DNA of 64,000 nt from the NCBI GenBank assembly GCA_036971615.1, contig JAYKKR010000001.1, positions 2,852,001 through 2,916,000 on the forward strand. The letters are read 5' to 3'. Under the pieces are notes generated by a model that ran no database searches, was not told where the DNA came from, and saw nothing but the letters and a program-made list of their open reading frames with translations. A program made the translations under genes and the position numbers. The DNA is from Amyloporia xantha (taxonomy: Eukaryota > Basidiomycota > Agaricomycetes > Polyporales > Adustoporiaceae). Of this stretch, positions 43,000-54,839 are shown piece by piece. Numbering within the stretch: position 1 is the stretch's first letter; the number at the start of each line of letters is the position of its first letter.

Positions 43000-44071
43000 T
43001 GATACGACCTACGAAACCCTAACCCCTAACCTGGGTGCGACCTAAAGGGACTAGAGAGACGGATTATAGTCTTAGTGAGAGGGGAGTTAGCAGCAAGGTG
43101 TCCCGCGGTTCGAGGGAACACGAGAAACGCCTTTGAAGAGGCTACGAACGCTAGAGGAACTTACGACGTAGCTCGACACGTCGTCGAAGCTACTCGGAGG
43201 CTGGGGGTAGTTAGTGGGGATCGGTAGAAACAATCGAAGCTCGATAGAGCTCTTCGATGTATCGTAGAAGGAATAGAAATGCTTCGAGAGGGAGGACTTA
43301 GCTAGAATGTGGTTCGAGGCGCAACGCAGTTCTTCGATGGTAATCGAAGGCGATCGTAGGATCAAAGGTTCGTCGAGACGGTATCGACGAATAGACGCAG
43401 TGACGAGGTTTCGGACGAAGTAACGCGGTGAACGCAGTAGAAGGCTTAGACGCAGGGCAAACTCGACTTATGAGCTCTGAACTCGAGGGGGAAAAGGAAC
43501 TTGTATTTGAGAGAGAAATACGACATGTTTTATACTACGAAAGAGAACGCTACGACTATCGAGAGTGGCACACTAGTACGAGTGGCTTTGCATTGTCCTA
43601 CACGAGTCCGCCTCACCGAGTGGCACGTATCGAGGCCATCGGTCGTGTGACGTCATGCCGAGTGCGGAGAAGAGAAACATACGAGACACTTCGGACCGAT
43701 ATCCGTCGTCGAAGGCACGCCGCGAGGTTCGATACCTAATCGGGAAAGACCGGACGCGTCGGTGTGGCACGAAGCGATGCACGCGTTGGTCGAGCGGCGT
43801 CGAGGGGCCCTATTGTTCGCCGAATGCGGAAGATGGTCCTGGATCTAAGGGCGAGGCCTCGGAACGACCGCGCCGAGCTTCGAGCAAGGATAGCGAATGG
43901 TCGAAGATGTCGAAGAGTGTCGAAGGGTACTGAGCGTCGGGGGTCACATGCGTAGCATCGAAGAACGTCGAAGGCGAAATTGAAGGCCTGGGTGACTGAG
44001 CCGAAGTGCCGGGCGGGATGCGATTGCCGAAAAGAGCTGTATCGGGGCCCAGAGGGGCTTGGCGCCTATCA
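43000..44071 (-). repeat. 5' LTR of element B (1072 bp)
   Basis: TGATA/TATCA termini, near-identical to the 3' LTR; flanked by GCGC. Confidence 0.92.
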
Positions 44072-44365
44072 GCGCGATACTGCCCCAGCTCCTCCCGCAT
44101 GGACTTCACCTCATTGGCCAACGCAGACACAGATGCTAACATAGCCGAGAGATCTCCCGGTGTCTGCTGCACAACTTGTGCCTGTTCGGGCTGAGCGCTT
44201 GGCGTTGCTGCGCTTGCAGCAACCGTAGCTCGCACACCCTGGCGCGGAGTGTAAGGTTTGTCCTTGCAGGACGGACAGTCCTTCCGACGATACCCCGGCT
44301 TCCCACAACCGTAACAGGAGCCGTTGAACCTTCCATCACCAACAGCCGCAATAGTAGAAGAAGAA
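44072..44365 (-). pseudogene. Element C gag C-terminal part with altered zinc knuckle
   Basis: Reads STIAAVGDGRFNGSCYGCGK then PGYRRKDC: a CX2CX4HX4C knuckle with Tyr in place of His. Then QQTPGDLSAMLASVSALA and SMREELGQYRA at the B insertion. It joins the gag N-terminal part at 47346 across the 2.98-kb TIR element and protease at 31739 across element B. Confidence 0.8.
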
Positions 44366-47345
44366 CATCAGGAAAAACACTTTTTCTCTGGGGTAACCTA
44401 GGGTGCTCTGAGATATATGAGGTTTCCCAGAGTAACTCAGACTATCTCAGAGCATTTGAGGTTAACCTGAGTTGCTCTGAGTTGCTTTGAGATAATTCAA
44501 ATTTCTCAGAGCATCCTAGGCTAGCTTCTGTTTCTTTGAGCAACTCAAGCATATTTTTTAAATCTACAGCACATTATTTCTGAATAATATACAACAGCTA
44601 TGTTGTTCTACTATTTACTTTCATTCTCTTCACCTTCTATGCTTTATTAAGATGATTTACTTAAATATAGTATGTGAAGGTGATCTATCATACAAATGAT
44701 AATGGAGATATTGATTATGAGAAATGCACACTCACACAGAACAAACACAGAGCTGTTGGATAGCAGGGATCTAGTAGAGAGATAAAAAAGAATGATATAG
44801 ATATTGAATGGTATGAAAAGAGTGTAGATAAGCAGAAAGTAGACGGAGAAGTGAAAACATGATGTGTATACTCATTGCTGTGCTGCTTCAGTCATTCCCC
44901 TCTCCTTATCTCATTTCTACTCCATCTATCCACTAGCTCCTCTTTCCACTGACAGCTAACAGTCAAAAGTCAGAGATCAGAGGGTCAGAGATAAAACAGA
45001 AGAAGACGCATCTCAGAATTGAGAATCTTGACTCTGGTCAAGGAAATAGACTGAAACTGGATGGATTAGTGAGTAAAGGAGTATTAGATAGTTGGATAAT
45101 GTGATAGATCAGTGCAGGAATAGATAGAGAAGGATACATATGAAGAATAGGAGAATGAGGAGGAGGTCATTCAAAATGCGACCATAGAATGGAAACTGCT
45201 GGATGCGGACCCCACAATGTATATATCGTCTGAAAGCCTGTGATTAGGGCTTTCATTCTATCCAACAATCAGAGGAAACCGTCCATGGGTTCCTGAGATA
45301 TGGACAAGACGAAGGTTTTGGTGAAAAACAGCAATGGAAGACAAAGGAGTGGACGGATTTGGATGAGCAAGGGCTCATCTGGAAGGGCTTGACAATGCGA
45401 ATAGAATGGTATAAAAGCGAAAGGATAACTCACAATGGATCCCCAGTTATCCTCTGATCAAAACCTCAAAAAAGCGCCCATTCCATCTCCAACCCTCCAA
45501 CCCCTCCAAATCTCCTTCCAAACTCCACCCATCATGCTTAGACAGTCCTGAGACTATTCTCCAAGAATAGGAAATAAGAAAGAGAGAAGGATTACTCACA
45601 GAAATTCCTATATAGTGCAGAGCAGGCACAGAGCAACCGTCTGTGCTCACTGAAGTTCCAGTGGAAAAGAGATGCCCAAAAGCCATAGATACTGAGTCAG
45701 AGTCCCTAGTCAACAGTTTGTGAGATCCAAGACAGCAAAGAGCATAGATATAGGAAGGTAGCAGCAAGAAAGAATTGCTGAGGAGAAGTGCAAATACGTC
45801 TAAGTCCCTGCTGACCCTAATCCAGGGTTCCCAGTAATCTGTTGCTGTCTCTCTCACTGGTTCTTCCTCAGGTATGACGATGTGCTGGCAGGGCATATGA
45901 GTCACTGCTTATTGCGGCCACAGGTAAGTCTATATCTTCTTTTTATTCTCATCTGTATCTATGAATAACTGACACTGTTTCTATCTCTAATCACAATCCA
46001 AATCTCCGACATTGAAAGCTGGCTCTTGGCTGTCATCATACGATCAAAAAGTAAGGTAAGTCTATCTCTGACATTCTTGCCAGTTGACGTGTCCATTATA
46101 TATGACAGATGGCATGCACTTAGTTGCATAAATCATCTCGTCCCTTCTGAGGAGTTGTGATGAATGGTGAGTGGCTGTCTGAGGTTTTGATGAGAACATC
46201 TCTGACATGTAAGTCGTTATTTTCCTCCTCCATTTCTAAGCCAAACTAAAGAATTGTATCTATAGATGCTTGCCACAAGATGAACTGTAATTTTGATTAT
46301 GTCCATATCGTGTAAGTCATTCACTTCTATCTCCATTCCTTTGTTGACTCTTTGTTGATTCTTAGAGTATTATCACCTATGCCATTCGGCTTCAGTTTAC
46401 TGTGACAAGACGATTTATGTGAGTACTTTGTCTTGCTTCTTCAGCTAATTGGATTTTATCTGAATTCATCTGTTAGATTCTCATATATTTTGGCCACACT
46501 ACAGAATATTTTATAGATCTTGTGTACGTCTTTCAGCTTTGCATTTTATATTACTGTATACTGAGTAACAACATTAGTTTGGTGATATGGACATTTCTGT
46601 CTTGAGCTATTTCATTGTATGTAATTATTATGGCTGCTAGTATTAGATTATCTTTTGTGTGTATATTATTTGTGAATATACTGCTATGTTCTATTATAAA
46701 TACTGTAACCTTGAGAGTGCTCTGATACAAACTATAATGAGATGTGAGAGATGAAAAAAGACTACATAGGGTCATTTAAGAGCACTCTCAGGCTTCTTTC
46801 AGGTTACTCTGGGTTACTCTGAGAAAAAAATCTCATGTCAACTAAGTTTAAGAGCACTCTGGCTACTCTGAGTACTTTGAATACTCTGAAGTCTCTAGGA
46901 TGCTCTTGGATGCTCTTAGAGCAGCCTGGGACTAATATGGTTTTTCCTGATGTACTGAATAATAACATTAGTTTGGTAATGTGGAGATTTCTGTCTTGAG
47001 CTATCACATTGGATGTAATTATTATGGCTGCTAGTATTAGATTATCTTTAGTGTGTATATTATTTGCGAATATACTGCTATATTCTATTATAATACTGTA
47101 ACCTTGAGAGTGCTCTGATACAAACTATAATGAGGTGTGAGAGACGACAAAAGACTACATAGGGTCATCTAGGAGTACTCTCAGGCTACTCTCAGGTTAC
47201 TCTGGGTCACTCTGAGAAATAAATCTTATGTCAACTAAGTTTAAGAGCACTCTGGCTACTCTGAGTACTTTGAATACTCTGAAGTCTCTAGGATGCTCTT
47301 GGATGCTCTTAGAGCAGCCTGGGACTAATATGGTTTTTCCTGATG
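44366..47345. mobile_element. 2.98-kb AT-rich TIR element inserted in element C gag
   Basis: Ends are the inverted pair CATCAGGAAAAAC (44366-44378) and GTTTTTCCTGATG (47333-47345). Both subterminal regions are rich in CTCTGAG/CTCAGAG motifs. No transposase ORF is visible, so it is likely non-autonomous. Its composition (AT-rich) differs sharply from the surrounding retroelements. The last ~400 bp are duplicated in tandem (46553-46952 and 46953-47345), each copy ending with the same TIR. Target duplication is unclear because the site is a TTC repeat. Confidence 0.7.
45860..46540 (+). other. Array of intron-like modules without a long ORF
   Basis: At least five or six strong donors (GTAAGTCT near 45923, 46060; GTAAGTCG near 46209; GTAAGTCAT near 46312; GTGAGTAC near 46430) alternate with pyrimidine tracts ending in AG. 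This delimits putative exons of about 35-100 nt that have no shared open frame. It may be a degenerate multi-exon gene or a non-coding transcript. Confidence 0.4.
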
Positions 47346-48540
47346 AAGCGGCGGCTTGTTGGCGTCCCTGTGACGTACGAGCCCCACCACGAGCGAACAT
47401 ATTGAGATCTGGACGGCGCGCGCGGCTTATGTCCAGGATCTGTTCGACGGCGAGGACTCGTTTCTCGGCGCTGACCCAGTCATCGAAGGGCTCGAGCTCA
47501 ATTTTGCGGTAGATGCGCGAGGGGATACCGCTAAGGTACTTGTCACGGAGTTCTAGCTTTCCGTAGCCAGAACGGTCCGCCGGACCCTTGAATTGAGCAG
47601 AGAACTGTGCAGCAGTTCTCGAATCACGTAGATTTTGAGCACAGACTTTGGTCAGCTCGACTTGTGCTGCGGCGGCGTCGTCGAGATTGCCGAAGCGAGC
47701 AGTGAAGGCATCGGTGAAAGCCTTACGTGTGGCGAAAGGGGTTCGGCCAGCTACGTAGTCCGACAGGAAAGGAGTGCCCCATTCGCGGGCTTTTCCATCG
47801 AGAAGGCTGATCGCGACCTGAACCTGTAGCTTGACGGAAGCTAGGTCCGTATTGTAGTCGAGATATTCCGAGAGTTGGGCGAGGTATCTTTTACATTCCA
47901 CCACGCTCTCGCCATCGTAGCGTTGTGGAAGGAGAAGCTTCGCAATGCCTTTGTCTACAGCCATTACCGTCGCGGGGGAGGTCGTAGTTTGCTGCGAGGG
48001 CGGAGGCGGTGGTTGTTGCTGCGAAGCGGTCGTGTGACGCGGGGTAGGACGGGTGGTCTGACGGCCGCGCGGCGTGGATGACGAGGTGGTGGTGAGGGGT
48101 TGAGGTACGACAGGGACTGATGGCTGCGACGGAGGATGTACGGGCTCGGGCTGCGCAACTCCTTCTTGACTTGTCTCAACACGACGGGAGACCGGAGGAG
48201 TCGGGAGAGCAGAGGACTCTCCTCTTTCTTGATCCGAAGAGGCGACAGGGCGAGGGATGGAGGTGCCCGGAGTGGCAGGTCGGGATGGGACGGGAGTGAC
48301 GTGACGAGATCCTGAAGCGTACCGGCTGCGTGGTCCAAGAGGATGTTGTTCAGCGCGGCGGATGGGAACAAACTGTCCTCGAGTTCCAGTGTGTTCAGTG
48401 ATGGATCGAGGGAACCGGTTAGGGCACGGTTGCTGACGACAGTCGAACCAACCAGCTTCGTGAAGGGCACAATCACAAAGATCCTCGGTGTCGAAGGCGT
48501 GCTCTAGTCCGTGACAAGGGAGGGTTTCTCCGCTCGCCAC
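47346..48540 (-). pseudogene. Element C gag N-terminal part
   Basis: ATG 48540 (MASGETLPCHGLEHAF), a Pro/Ser/Thr-rich region, then a retrotransposon gag domain (YDGESVVECKRYLAQLSEYL, ISLLDGKAREWGTPFLSDYV, RKAFTDAFTARFGNLDD, FKGPADRSGYGKLELRDKYL), ending AAAS at the TIR-element insertion. The frame continues into 44365. The apparent extension to 47197 reads into the inserted element. Confidence 0.8.
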
Positions 48541-48946
48541 AATGGATGGAGGATGGGGAAGTGCGCGTACGTAAGAATGACCGTGGAACTAAAGGGTATA
48601 GTACGGCGCCCAAGAGATCCCCTAGCGGTTCGCAATTCACGTAGGACCCAATACAGCTTTTGACTATTATGCTGCAGGAATCTGCGCTACGCGTTGGTTA
48701 CCCAACAAGAAACGCCCACTGAAGTGCAGTTTCTGAAAGCTCGTTCCACTAGTGGTGGCGATGTGTCTACTATCTACTTATGGCTTTCTGGAGATGGCGT
48801 CACGAGCACCGGGTCCCCGCCTATTCCACAGTAAGGGTATTCTACGACGCGTAGTAGAGGTGCGCACCACCCAACCTATTGGAAGTGAAAGGGATATGAG
48901 AGTTCTTTTCGGTGAACGCCGGCAGCGATGGGGGGTTTCGACCTAA
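48541..48946 (-). other. Element C leader between LTR and gag
   Basis: No ORF. No TGG-type primer-binding site is obvious right after the LTR end (the following bases are TTAGGTCGAAACC). Confidence 0.4.
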
Positions 48947-49518
48947 TGTCGCGACTATGAGTCGAGCGACAGAGGATGAACAAACTATCAAGGGCTGAGG
49001 GCGTTCGACTAGGATCTTATCGAAGCGACGATGAGCAAAGCTCGAATCAGAGGCTAGGGACAAGATAAAATAGACGTAAGTAATGGTAAATATGTACAGG
49101 CAAGCTTGGCTTACCTAGGGACAAGAGGTCGAAACTGAGGTCCCCAGGCAGAGGCGTACTACTTATATACTACAAGAGTTCAGGGCAGGCTATCTACATG
49201 GTCTGTGCGCAGGTGGTCTGTGCGCAGCCTGAGTAAGCAGGCTGTGAGTCATAAGTGATGTCGTGAGCGGAGCCCAGCAGGGCCCGTGGTCGGCCGGCAC
49301 CGTGCTTAAGTAAACGTCCGTAAAGGGAAGGCGGGACGGAGTCCGTGGGAAGGGAACATGTGACCTGTAATGGTCGACGCGTCTAAGTCCATGAACAAGG
49401 AGCTTGCGATGTGTACAGTAGAATGGCCGTTCGAATAAGAGGGGAAAATAACGATGAGTAAAAGGAGAAAATCGTCCGTATATAGAAAGGAAGAAACGCT
49501 CGGTGTCAACTCGTGACA
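48947..49518 (-). repeat. 5' LTR of element C (572 bp)
   Basis: On the minus strand it runs TGTCACGAG...GTCGCGACA. It is closely similar to the inverted copy at 49856-50426. The base context just outside is CCAAT. Confidence 0.8.
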
Positions 49519-49855
49519 ATTGGGGATACAGCCCGTTCTATAATAATGGCAGAGCGATTGAGATATGTTATATTGACAGTCAAACGGCAAACACACGAGA
49601 TATCAAGAAGAAATTGAAGCGGTAAGAACAAATCTATCAGAATAGAAAGAGGAATACAGATGTACAGCGCAGAGACAAGTGATGCATTGGAGGCAATTAG
49701 GAGAGGCCACAGGCAGATCGCAACAGAGTACGCGTTCACTGGCATAAAGCATTGTAGCGCTAAGATGCCCGACAGGCATAACATTGGTAGGACGGCTCTC
49801 CCTGCAGAACAGCTGATGCTGTCTATCTAGCTTTCGTCCAACTCACGGTCTATTT
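49519..49855. other. Spacer between two inverted element C LTRs
   Basis: 337 bp without a gene or repeat I can identify; possibly former flanking DNA of element C. Confidence 0.4.
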
Positions 49856-50426
49856 TGTCACGAGTTGACATCGAGCGTTTCTTCCTTTCTATACGGACGA
49901 TTTTCTCCTTTTACTCATCGTTATTTTCCCCTCTTATTCGAACGGCCATTCTACTGTACACACAGCAAGCTCCCTGTTCATGGACTTAGACGCATCGACC
50001 ATTACAGGTCACATGTTCCCTTCCCACGGACTCCGTCCCGCCTTCCCTTTACGGACGTTTACTTAAGCACGGTGCCGGCTGACCTCGGGCCCCGCTGGGC
50101 TCCGCTCACGACATCACTTATGACTCATAGCCTGCTTACTCAGGCTGCGCACAGACCACCTGCGCACGGACCATGTAGATAGCCTGCCCTGAACTCTTGT
50201 AGTATATAAGTAGTACGCCTCTGCCTGGGGACTTCAGTTTCAACCTCTTGTCCCTAGGTAAGCCAAGCTTGCCTGTACATACTTACCCTTACTTACATCT
50301 ATTTTATCTTGTCCCTAGCCTCTGATTCGAGCTTTTGCTCATCGTCGCTTCGATAAGATCCTAGTTGAACGCCCTCAGCCCTTGTTAGTTTGTTCGTCCT
50401 CTGCCGCTCGACTCATAGTCGCGACA
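49856..50426 (+). repeat. Element C-type LTR in opposite orientation
   Basis: Runs TGTCACGAG...GTCGCGACA on the plus strand with scattered differences from 48947-49518. It is followed by CCAAT. No internal element sequence is attached. Confidence 0.8.
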
Positions 50427-50629
50427 CCAATGCAACCGTGCCACCTTCTTTGTGCTCTCATATTATATGCCAGGACTACTAATGTATTATTGGAGCTCGA
50501 GCTCTATAGTTATTCTTGTAATGCTTACATGTCTAATAGTGTTATAATGAATGTGTATATTGAATATTATCGCATGTAACACGAGTCATGTTGACTACTG
50601 ATCCACATGGAAAATGACACCGACACATC
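50427..50629. other. AT-rich spacer
   Basis: No coding signal is seen. Confidence 0.4.
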
Positions 50630-51010
50630 GGGGGAGTGGCGAGTGCAGGTGGCGGATGTCAGGGAGTAGCACATGCGCGTGGCGGGCGTCGGAGAGGAAT
50701 GAGCGGGCACGGCGGGGCAGCGGGGAGGAACAGGTGGTGGAGAGAGGCACGCGTGCGGCGGGCATCGGGGAGTAGCAAGCACAGGTGGTGGGCATCAGAG
50801 AGGAACGAGCGTGCACGGTGCGCGGCGGGAGGAATGAGCGTGCGTGGTGGGCATCGGGGAGTAGCGGGCATAATAAGCATCGGGGAGTAGACTATGATAG
50901 CGCGCACGGGTGGCGGGTGTCGGAGAGTGGCGAGCATGCACGGTGGGCAGCAGGGAGTAGCAGGCGGCGGGAGTAGCGAGCACGGGTAGCGGGCGTCGGG
51001 CGTCGGGGAC
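50630..51010. repeat. GC-rich degenerate minisatellite
   Basis: Irregular repeats of about 25-40 bp built on GTGGCGGGCATCGGGGAGTA with variants. Short ORFs on both strands here are repeat artefacts. Confidence 0.6.
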
Positions 51011-52218
51011 TACGTAGCAGATGGTAAGAGCGCCGGGTGGCTGACGTTATCTGGCGGCCAGATAGCCCCGACGGCCTTATCAGCGATGACAAAGCTTTTA
51101 TCAGTGATCTCGACTCTGAGTACTTGAATTGGCAGGAGTGGTAGCTATCTGGCGGTGGTACTGGCAGTGTGCGGGGACATACCAATCGAAGCTAATTAGC
51201 TTGCCACACCTCACGTGTATGCCAAGCTAATTAGCTATATTTACGGTGAGGTTGAGGTGAACGTTGCAGCATGCGTGGAAAGAAAAACCCATAAACAGGC
51301 TTTTGTCCAACGTACCTGATTATATAAGCATCCCCTCGTCCTTACGGACTCATAACCGATAGCAGAGCATATCGGAACTTCAATTTGCTCGATCCCAAAT
51401 GACCTGTCATTTGGTTATCAATTTGCAGACGGTGTATGATGCTTACCAATCAGCTCCACTCCACTGCATCCGCAATGTTTACCCGATCATGCGCCCGCTC
51501 GTGATTGGCTACGCGAGTGCACGCCGCCTTCTCATTGGCTGGGCCCTCTTCATGGAGTACAACACGTGATGCGCTCGCTGTCTATGTGACTGTGCCACGT
51601 GACGGACTCGCGTCGAGAATCCCTTGAGGGCGTGTCGTCGTCCTATGGTATGACGCATGTCCGCGCTATCAGCTCATTCATCGCGGCGCGCATGACTGCA
51701 ACTCGACCGCGGCATCACTCGCTCCAGGAGCGAATCGAGCAGGGGGAGAGTGTGCAAGACAGTGCGGCGGCGATGCATAGATAGTGAGGCCGTAAATACG
51801 TTACGGAGTTGAACTTTGTATGCGCGGGAATCGAAATTAATCGGCAAAAGTGTGTAGCTGAGTCGACCGTGTTCAAGGCCTCATGTGAGACCTAATGCAA
51901 TCATGGCTTGAGGTCATTTGGGCTCGGGCGGGCGGAGCAGCGCCATCTCAAACCAAGTCATATGAGCGTTATCACGTCTTAGCTGTCAGAGTCATGCTCA
52001 CGACCATGGTCACAATACTCGGGGAGCCGAGATTCCGTCTTGCATATCGCCCAACACGGTCATTTCGTTCAGCAATCCGAGAGGCGTAAGCGAACTATCT
52101 CAAAATCTCAACGTTCGTGTCAGAGCGCGACTTTGATTCTCATTCACTTTGAGAGCATCTCTCGCACCTGTCACATTCTGTCGAGGATTTCCTTGAAAGG
52201 ATATTGGATCAACCCTCT
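51011..52218. other. Intergenic region upstream of the lactate dehydrogenase gene
   Basis: No supported gene. Two copies of the palindrome AGCTAATTAGCT lie about 31 bp apart near 51191 and 51222. A TATATAA lies near 51322. Confidence 0.45.
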
Positions 52219-54500
52219 ATGATGGCCCAGAAGTGGACATTGCAGGAGATCGCACAGCACAATTCAGCAAGGTATTGCTTTTTTTTTGCATCGCGATCGT
52301 ATACATGTAACATTTCACGTCATTTCATCGTTTTTGGTGCGCGTCAGCTCTTGCTGGGTCATTATCAGCAACAAAGTCTATGACGTGACCAAATTCCTGC
52401 CGGTGAGTTTATATAAACCGATTGCGATTTCTTCACGGTTGTACCATCTGTGTCCCTCCATGGCCAGGAGCATCCAGGAGGGGCGAAGATCATCTTGAAG
52501 TATGCTGGTCGCGACGCAACCGCTGCCTACGAGCCAATCCATCCACCAGATGCATTAGACAAGAATCTGCCACCTCAGAAACATCTGGGTGACGTCGACA
52601 GCTCGGCAGCTCAGGTGCTTCAGAAGGAACGCGAGGCTCGAAAGAAGACCAAGGATGAAATTCGCATGGAGAAAGCACAAGCGAGGAAGCCTCCCATTAA
52701 CCAGATTCTGAGTTTGCGAGACATGGAGGTGAAGAAGCCGACCTATGATACTCTCTGAAAACTGTCTGACGTTTTGCACGCCAGCTTACTGCGCTGAAAG
52801 TGATATCTCACAAAGCTATGGCTTACTATTCATCTGCAGCTGATGATGAACTGAGTACGCCCATTGCATGATTTCTACCATCATTTACCTGAAACTATCG
52901 TACAGCAAATGCCGAGAATGCCCGCGCCTTCTCCCGTTTCTTCTTCCACCCGCGTGTACTCAGGCCAATATCCAATGTCGATCCTTCCACGACAATTTTG
53001 GGTATTAAGTCACCAATCCCTATAATGGTGAGCGGTGCAGCGCTGGCCAAATTGGGACACCCACTAGGTATGTCAGCATTCATCTGGGGGCTTGAGGCTA
53101 ATCAAGTATTTTACAGGCGAGGCGAACATCACCCGCGGCGCGGGCCGGACTAACATCATTCAAATGGTGTCCTCAAACGCTTCGCTGTCTCCGTCGCAAA
53201 TAGCTGCAGCCCGCCTGTCACCGTCTCAGCCGCTCTTCTTCCAGCTGTACAAGCATGGCGACAACAAGGTCGCCGAGCAGCGCGTGCGCGAGGTCGAGAA
53301 CCTGGGCTACAGAGCGATCTTCCTGACAGTCGACGCGCCTGTCTCAGGGAACCGCGAGCGCGATATTCGCGCCCCGTTCGAGCTTGAGGCGCAGGAGCGC
53401 GAGGCGGAGGTAACTGATCAGAAGACGGCCGGAGAGATGCCGCGTCAACCGGAAGATGCGGAGAAGGAACTAGAAGGCGAGGTCAATTTCTATGGGACTG
53501 CTGGCGCCCTGCTGCAGAACATGGACCTGAGCATGACGTTCAAGGAGGCAAGTCACCGTTTCAATGTACCCTCTACAGATATGAAATAACCAGCCGCAGA
53601 CTATACCTTGGCTAAGGACAGTAACGAAGCTTCCGATAGTTCTCAAAGGTAGTTTATTCAATAACAATCACGGACCATAACTGATGATGTCACAGGTATC
53701 CAGTGCGTGGCGGTGAGTCCACTGTGCAGCCATTGATGTTCACATTTGACGGGGTTCGGCAGGATGCAGTGCTTGCTATGGAGGCGGGCGTCGATGGCAT
53801 CTTGCTATCTAATCACGGTGGTAAGCTTGCCGTTATTTCAATTTTCTCTCGTTCTGAGCATATTCCTGTCCAGGCCGTCAATTAGAATAGTCAGTCGTGG
53901 CAGTAATCATTCTTCTGGCCCCAGAAGTCGATGCTGACTACTTTCTTTCAGTTCGTTGCCACCCCTGGAAGTCCTTTACAAAATTCGTCAGCAGCGGCCA
54001 GACGTATTCGACAGGCTAGAAGGTCGCGATTATCCCATTGTTACACACGGGCTGTGCTGATCTCCTGAAACAGTCTACATAGACGGCGGAGTGCGCCGGG
54101 GTACAGGTTGAGTCTTCTAGTCCTTTCTGATGTTCGTCCAGAATGTCTGACAACGTCTACAGACGTGCTGAAAGCCCTCTGTCTGGGAGCGAAGGCAGTA
54201 GGCATGGGAAGACCGTTCTTATACGCCCAAAGTGTACGGTCTCCGCCGACCCTATTGATCTCACTGACCAGATCGGCATCTAGGCATACGGCGAGGCGGG
54301 TGTCGTACAGGCAGTACGTATTATGCAGCGTGAGATTGTCCTGGGTATGCGTCTCTTGGGAGCCACAAACGTAAACGAGCTTATTCCGGAGATGGTAAGG
54401 ACTTCGTAACCCTCTGCCTTTCCGATTTCTAATTGCGGATCGCTTTGTAATTGTCTAGGTGGAAAGAGTGGATTGGCAACCGCTCCTTGCCAAACTATAG
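52219..54500 (+). CDS. CYB2: Cytochrome b2-type L-lactate dehydrogenase (FMN)
   Basis: ATG 52219 ([15 protein letters not shown]). The cytochrome b5-type heme domain has [11 protein letters not shown], the heme-ligand motif HPGG (exon from about 52467), [16 protein letters not shown] and a Lys-rich linker. The FMN domain follows: [93 protein letters not shown], the catalytic His in [32 protein letters not shown] and [13 protein letters not shown], ending [10 protein letters not shown] at 54500. About ten short introns are inferred, and every junction restores the family sequence with no frameshift. The family oxidises L-lactate (or related 2-hydroxy acids) to the keto acid and passes electrons to cytochrome c in the mitochondrial intermembrane space. 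No clear targeting peptide precedes the heme domain, so location is uncertain. Confidence 0.88.
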
Positions 54501-54839
54501 GCTGTGTACATTTTAGCAGTTGTATCTAAGAATCAATGTACCTAACCTACCGCACATATCTATCGCCGGATGATACTGGCAGCGGCGAGGCCACTGGTGC
54601 ATTTTTAGGGTTGTATAGAGTCAACGACGACCCTCTGGTAAGCGCCATGTGGCGATGGACAGGTGGATTCAAAGCTCGTGGAATTTCCGCACGTACAACA
54701 ATGAGTATCGCATCAAATAGAGCTACAAATAGTCTGGATGGCTGAGCAGGGAAGCATTGAGCGGAAAGACAGCGTGGTATGATACATGTCGATGTGGTTA
54801 TGTGGTTTGTGTCATGAAGGCTGTCCAGCATTGTCAGTT
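54501..54839. terminator. Convergent 3' region of CYB2-like and ADE8-like genes
   Basis: About 340 bp between converging stop codons; no gene is supported. Confidence 0.4.

Larger units (their letters stand above)
31740..44071 (-). mobile_element. Ty3/gypsy element B, full length, with antisense gene and an inserted ORF element
   Basis: LTRs at 43000-44071 (5') and 31740-32809 (3') both run TGATAGG...GTATCA and differ at only about four positions, so insertion is recent. GCGC flanks both ends. Removing B with one GCGC restores element C's frame (GQYRA-EGGAFLIRS). Order along the minus strand: LTR, PBS (42979-42995), gag, TGA, protease (split by a ~1.47-kb insertion), RT-RNase H in another frame, TGA, integrase, then an opposite-strand spliced gene, polypurine tract and LTR. 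Confidence 0.92.
10876..49518 (-). mobile_element. Ty3/gypsy element C (oldest layer), broken by four insertions
   Basis: C's own parts, in order along the minus strand: LTR 48947-49518, leader 48541-48946, gag 48540-47346 and 44365-44072, protease-RT-RNase H 31739-29481, integrase N-terminus 11183-10876. Everything between these pieces belongs to later insertions. All the joins stay in a single gag-pol frame when the insertions are removed. C has missense changes at key sites (RT YLND, zinc-knuckle His to Tyr). The end of integrase and a 3' LTR in the expected orientation are not found. It is flanked by CCAAT (minus orientation) at its 5' end. Confidence 0.85.

Noticed and set aside
45447..45905. 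152-aa minus-strand ORF in the TIR element
   Set aside because: Lies in AT-rich DNA, no recognisable motif, and opposes the splice-like array.
47197..47345. C-terminal extension of the element C gag ORF
   Set aside because: This part translates the end of the inserted TIR element; the true continuation is at 44365.
49190..50182. Matching ORFs in the two element C LTRs
   Set aside because: They are only the inverted LTR copies read in the same direction; no domain or start context.
50567..51185. Short Cys/Pro/His-rich ORFs over the minisatellite
   Set aside because: Repeat artefacts on both strands with no consistent start or domain.
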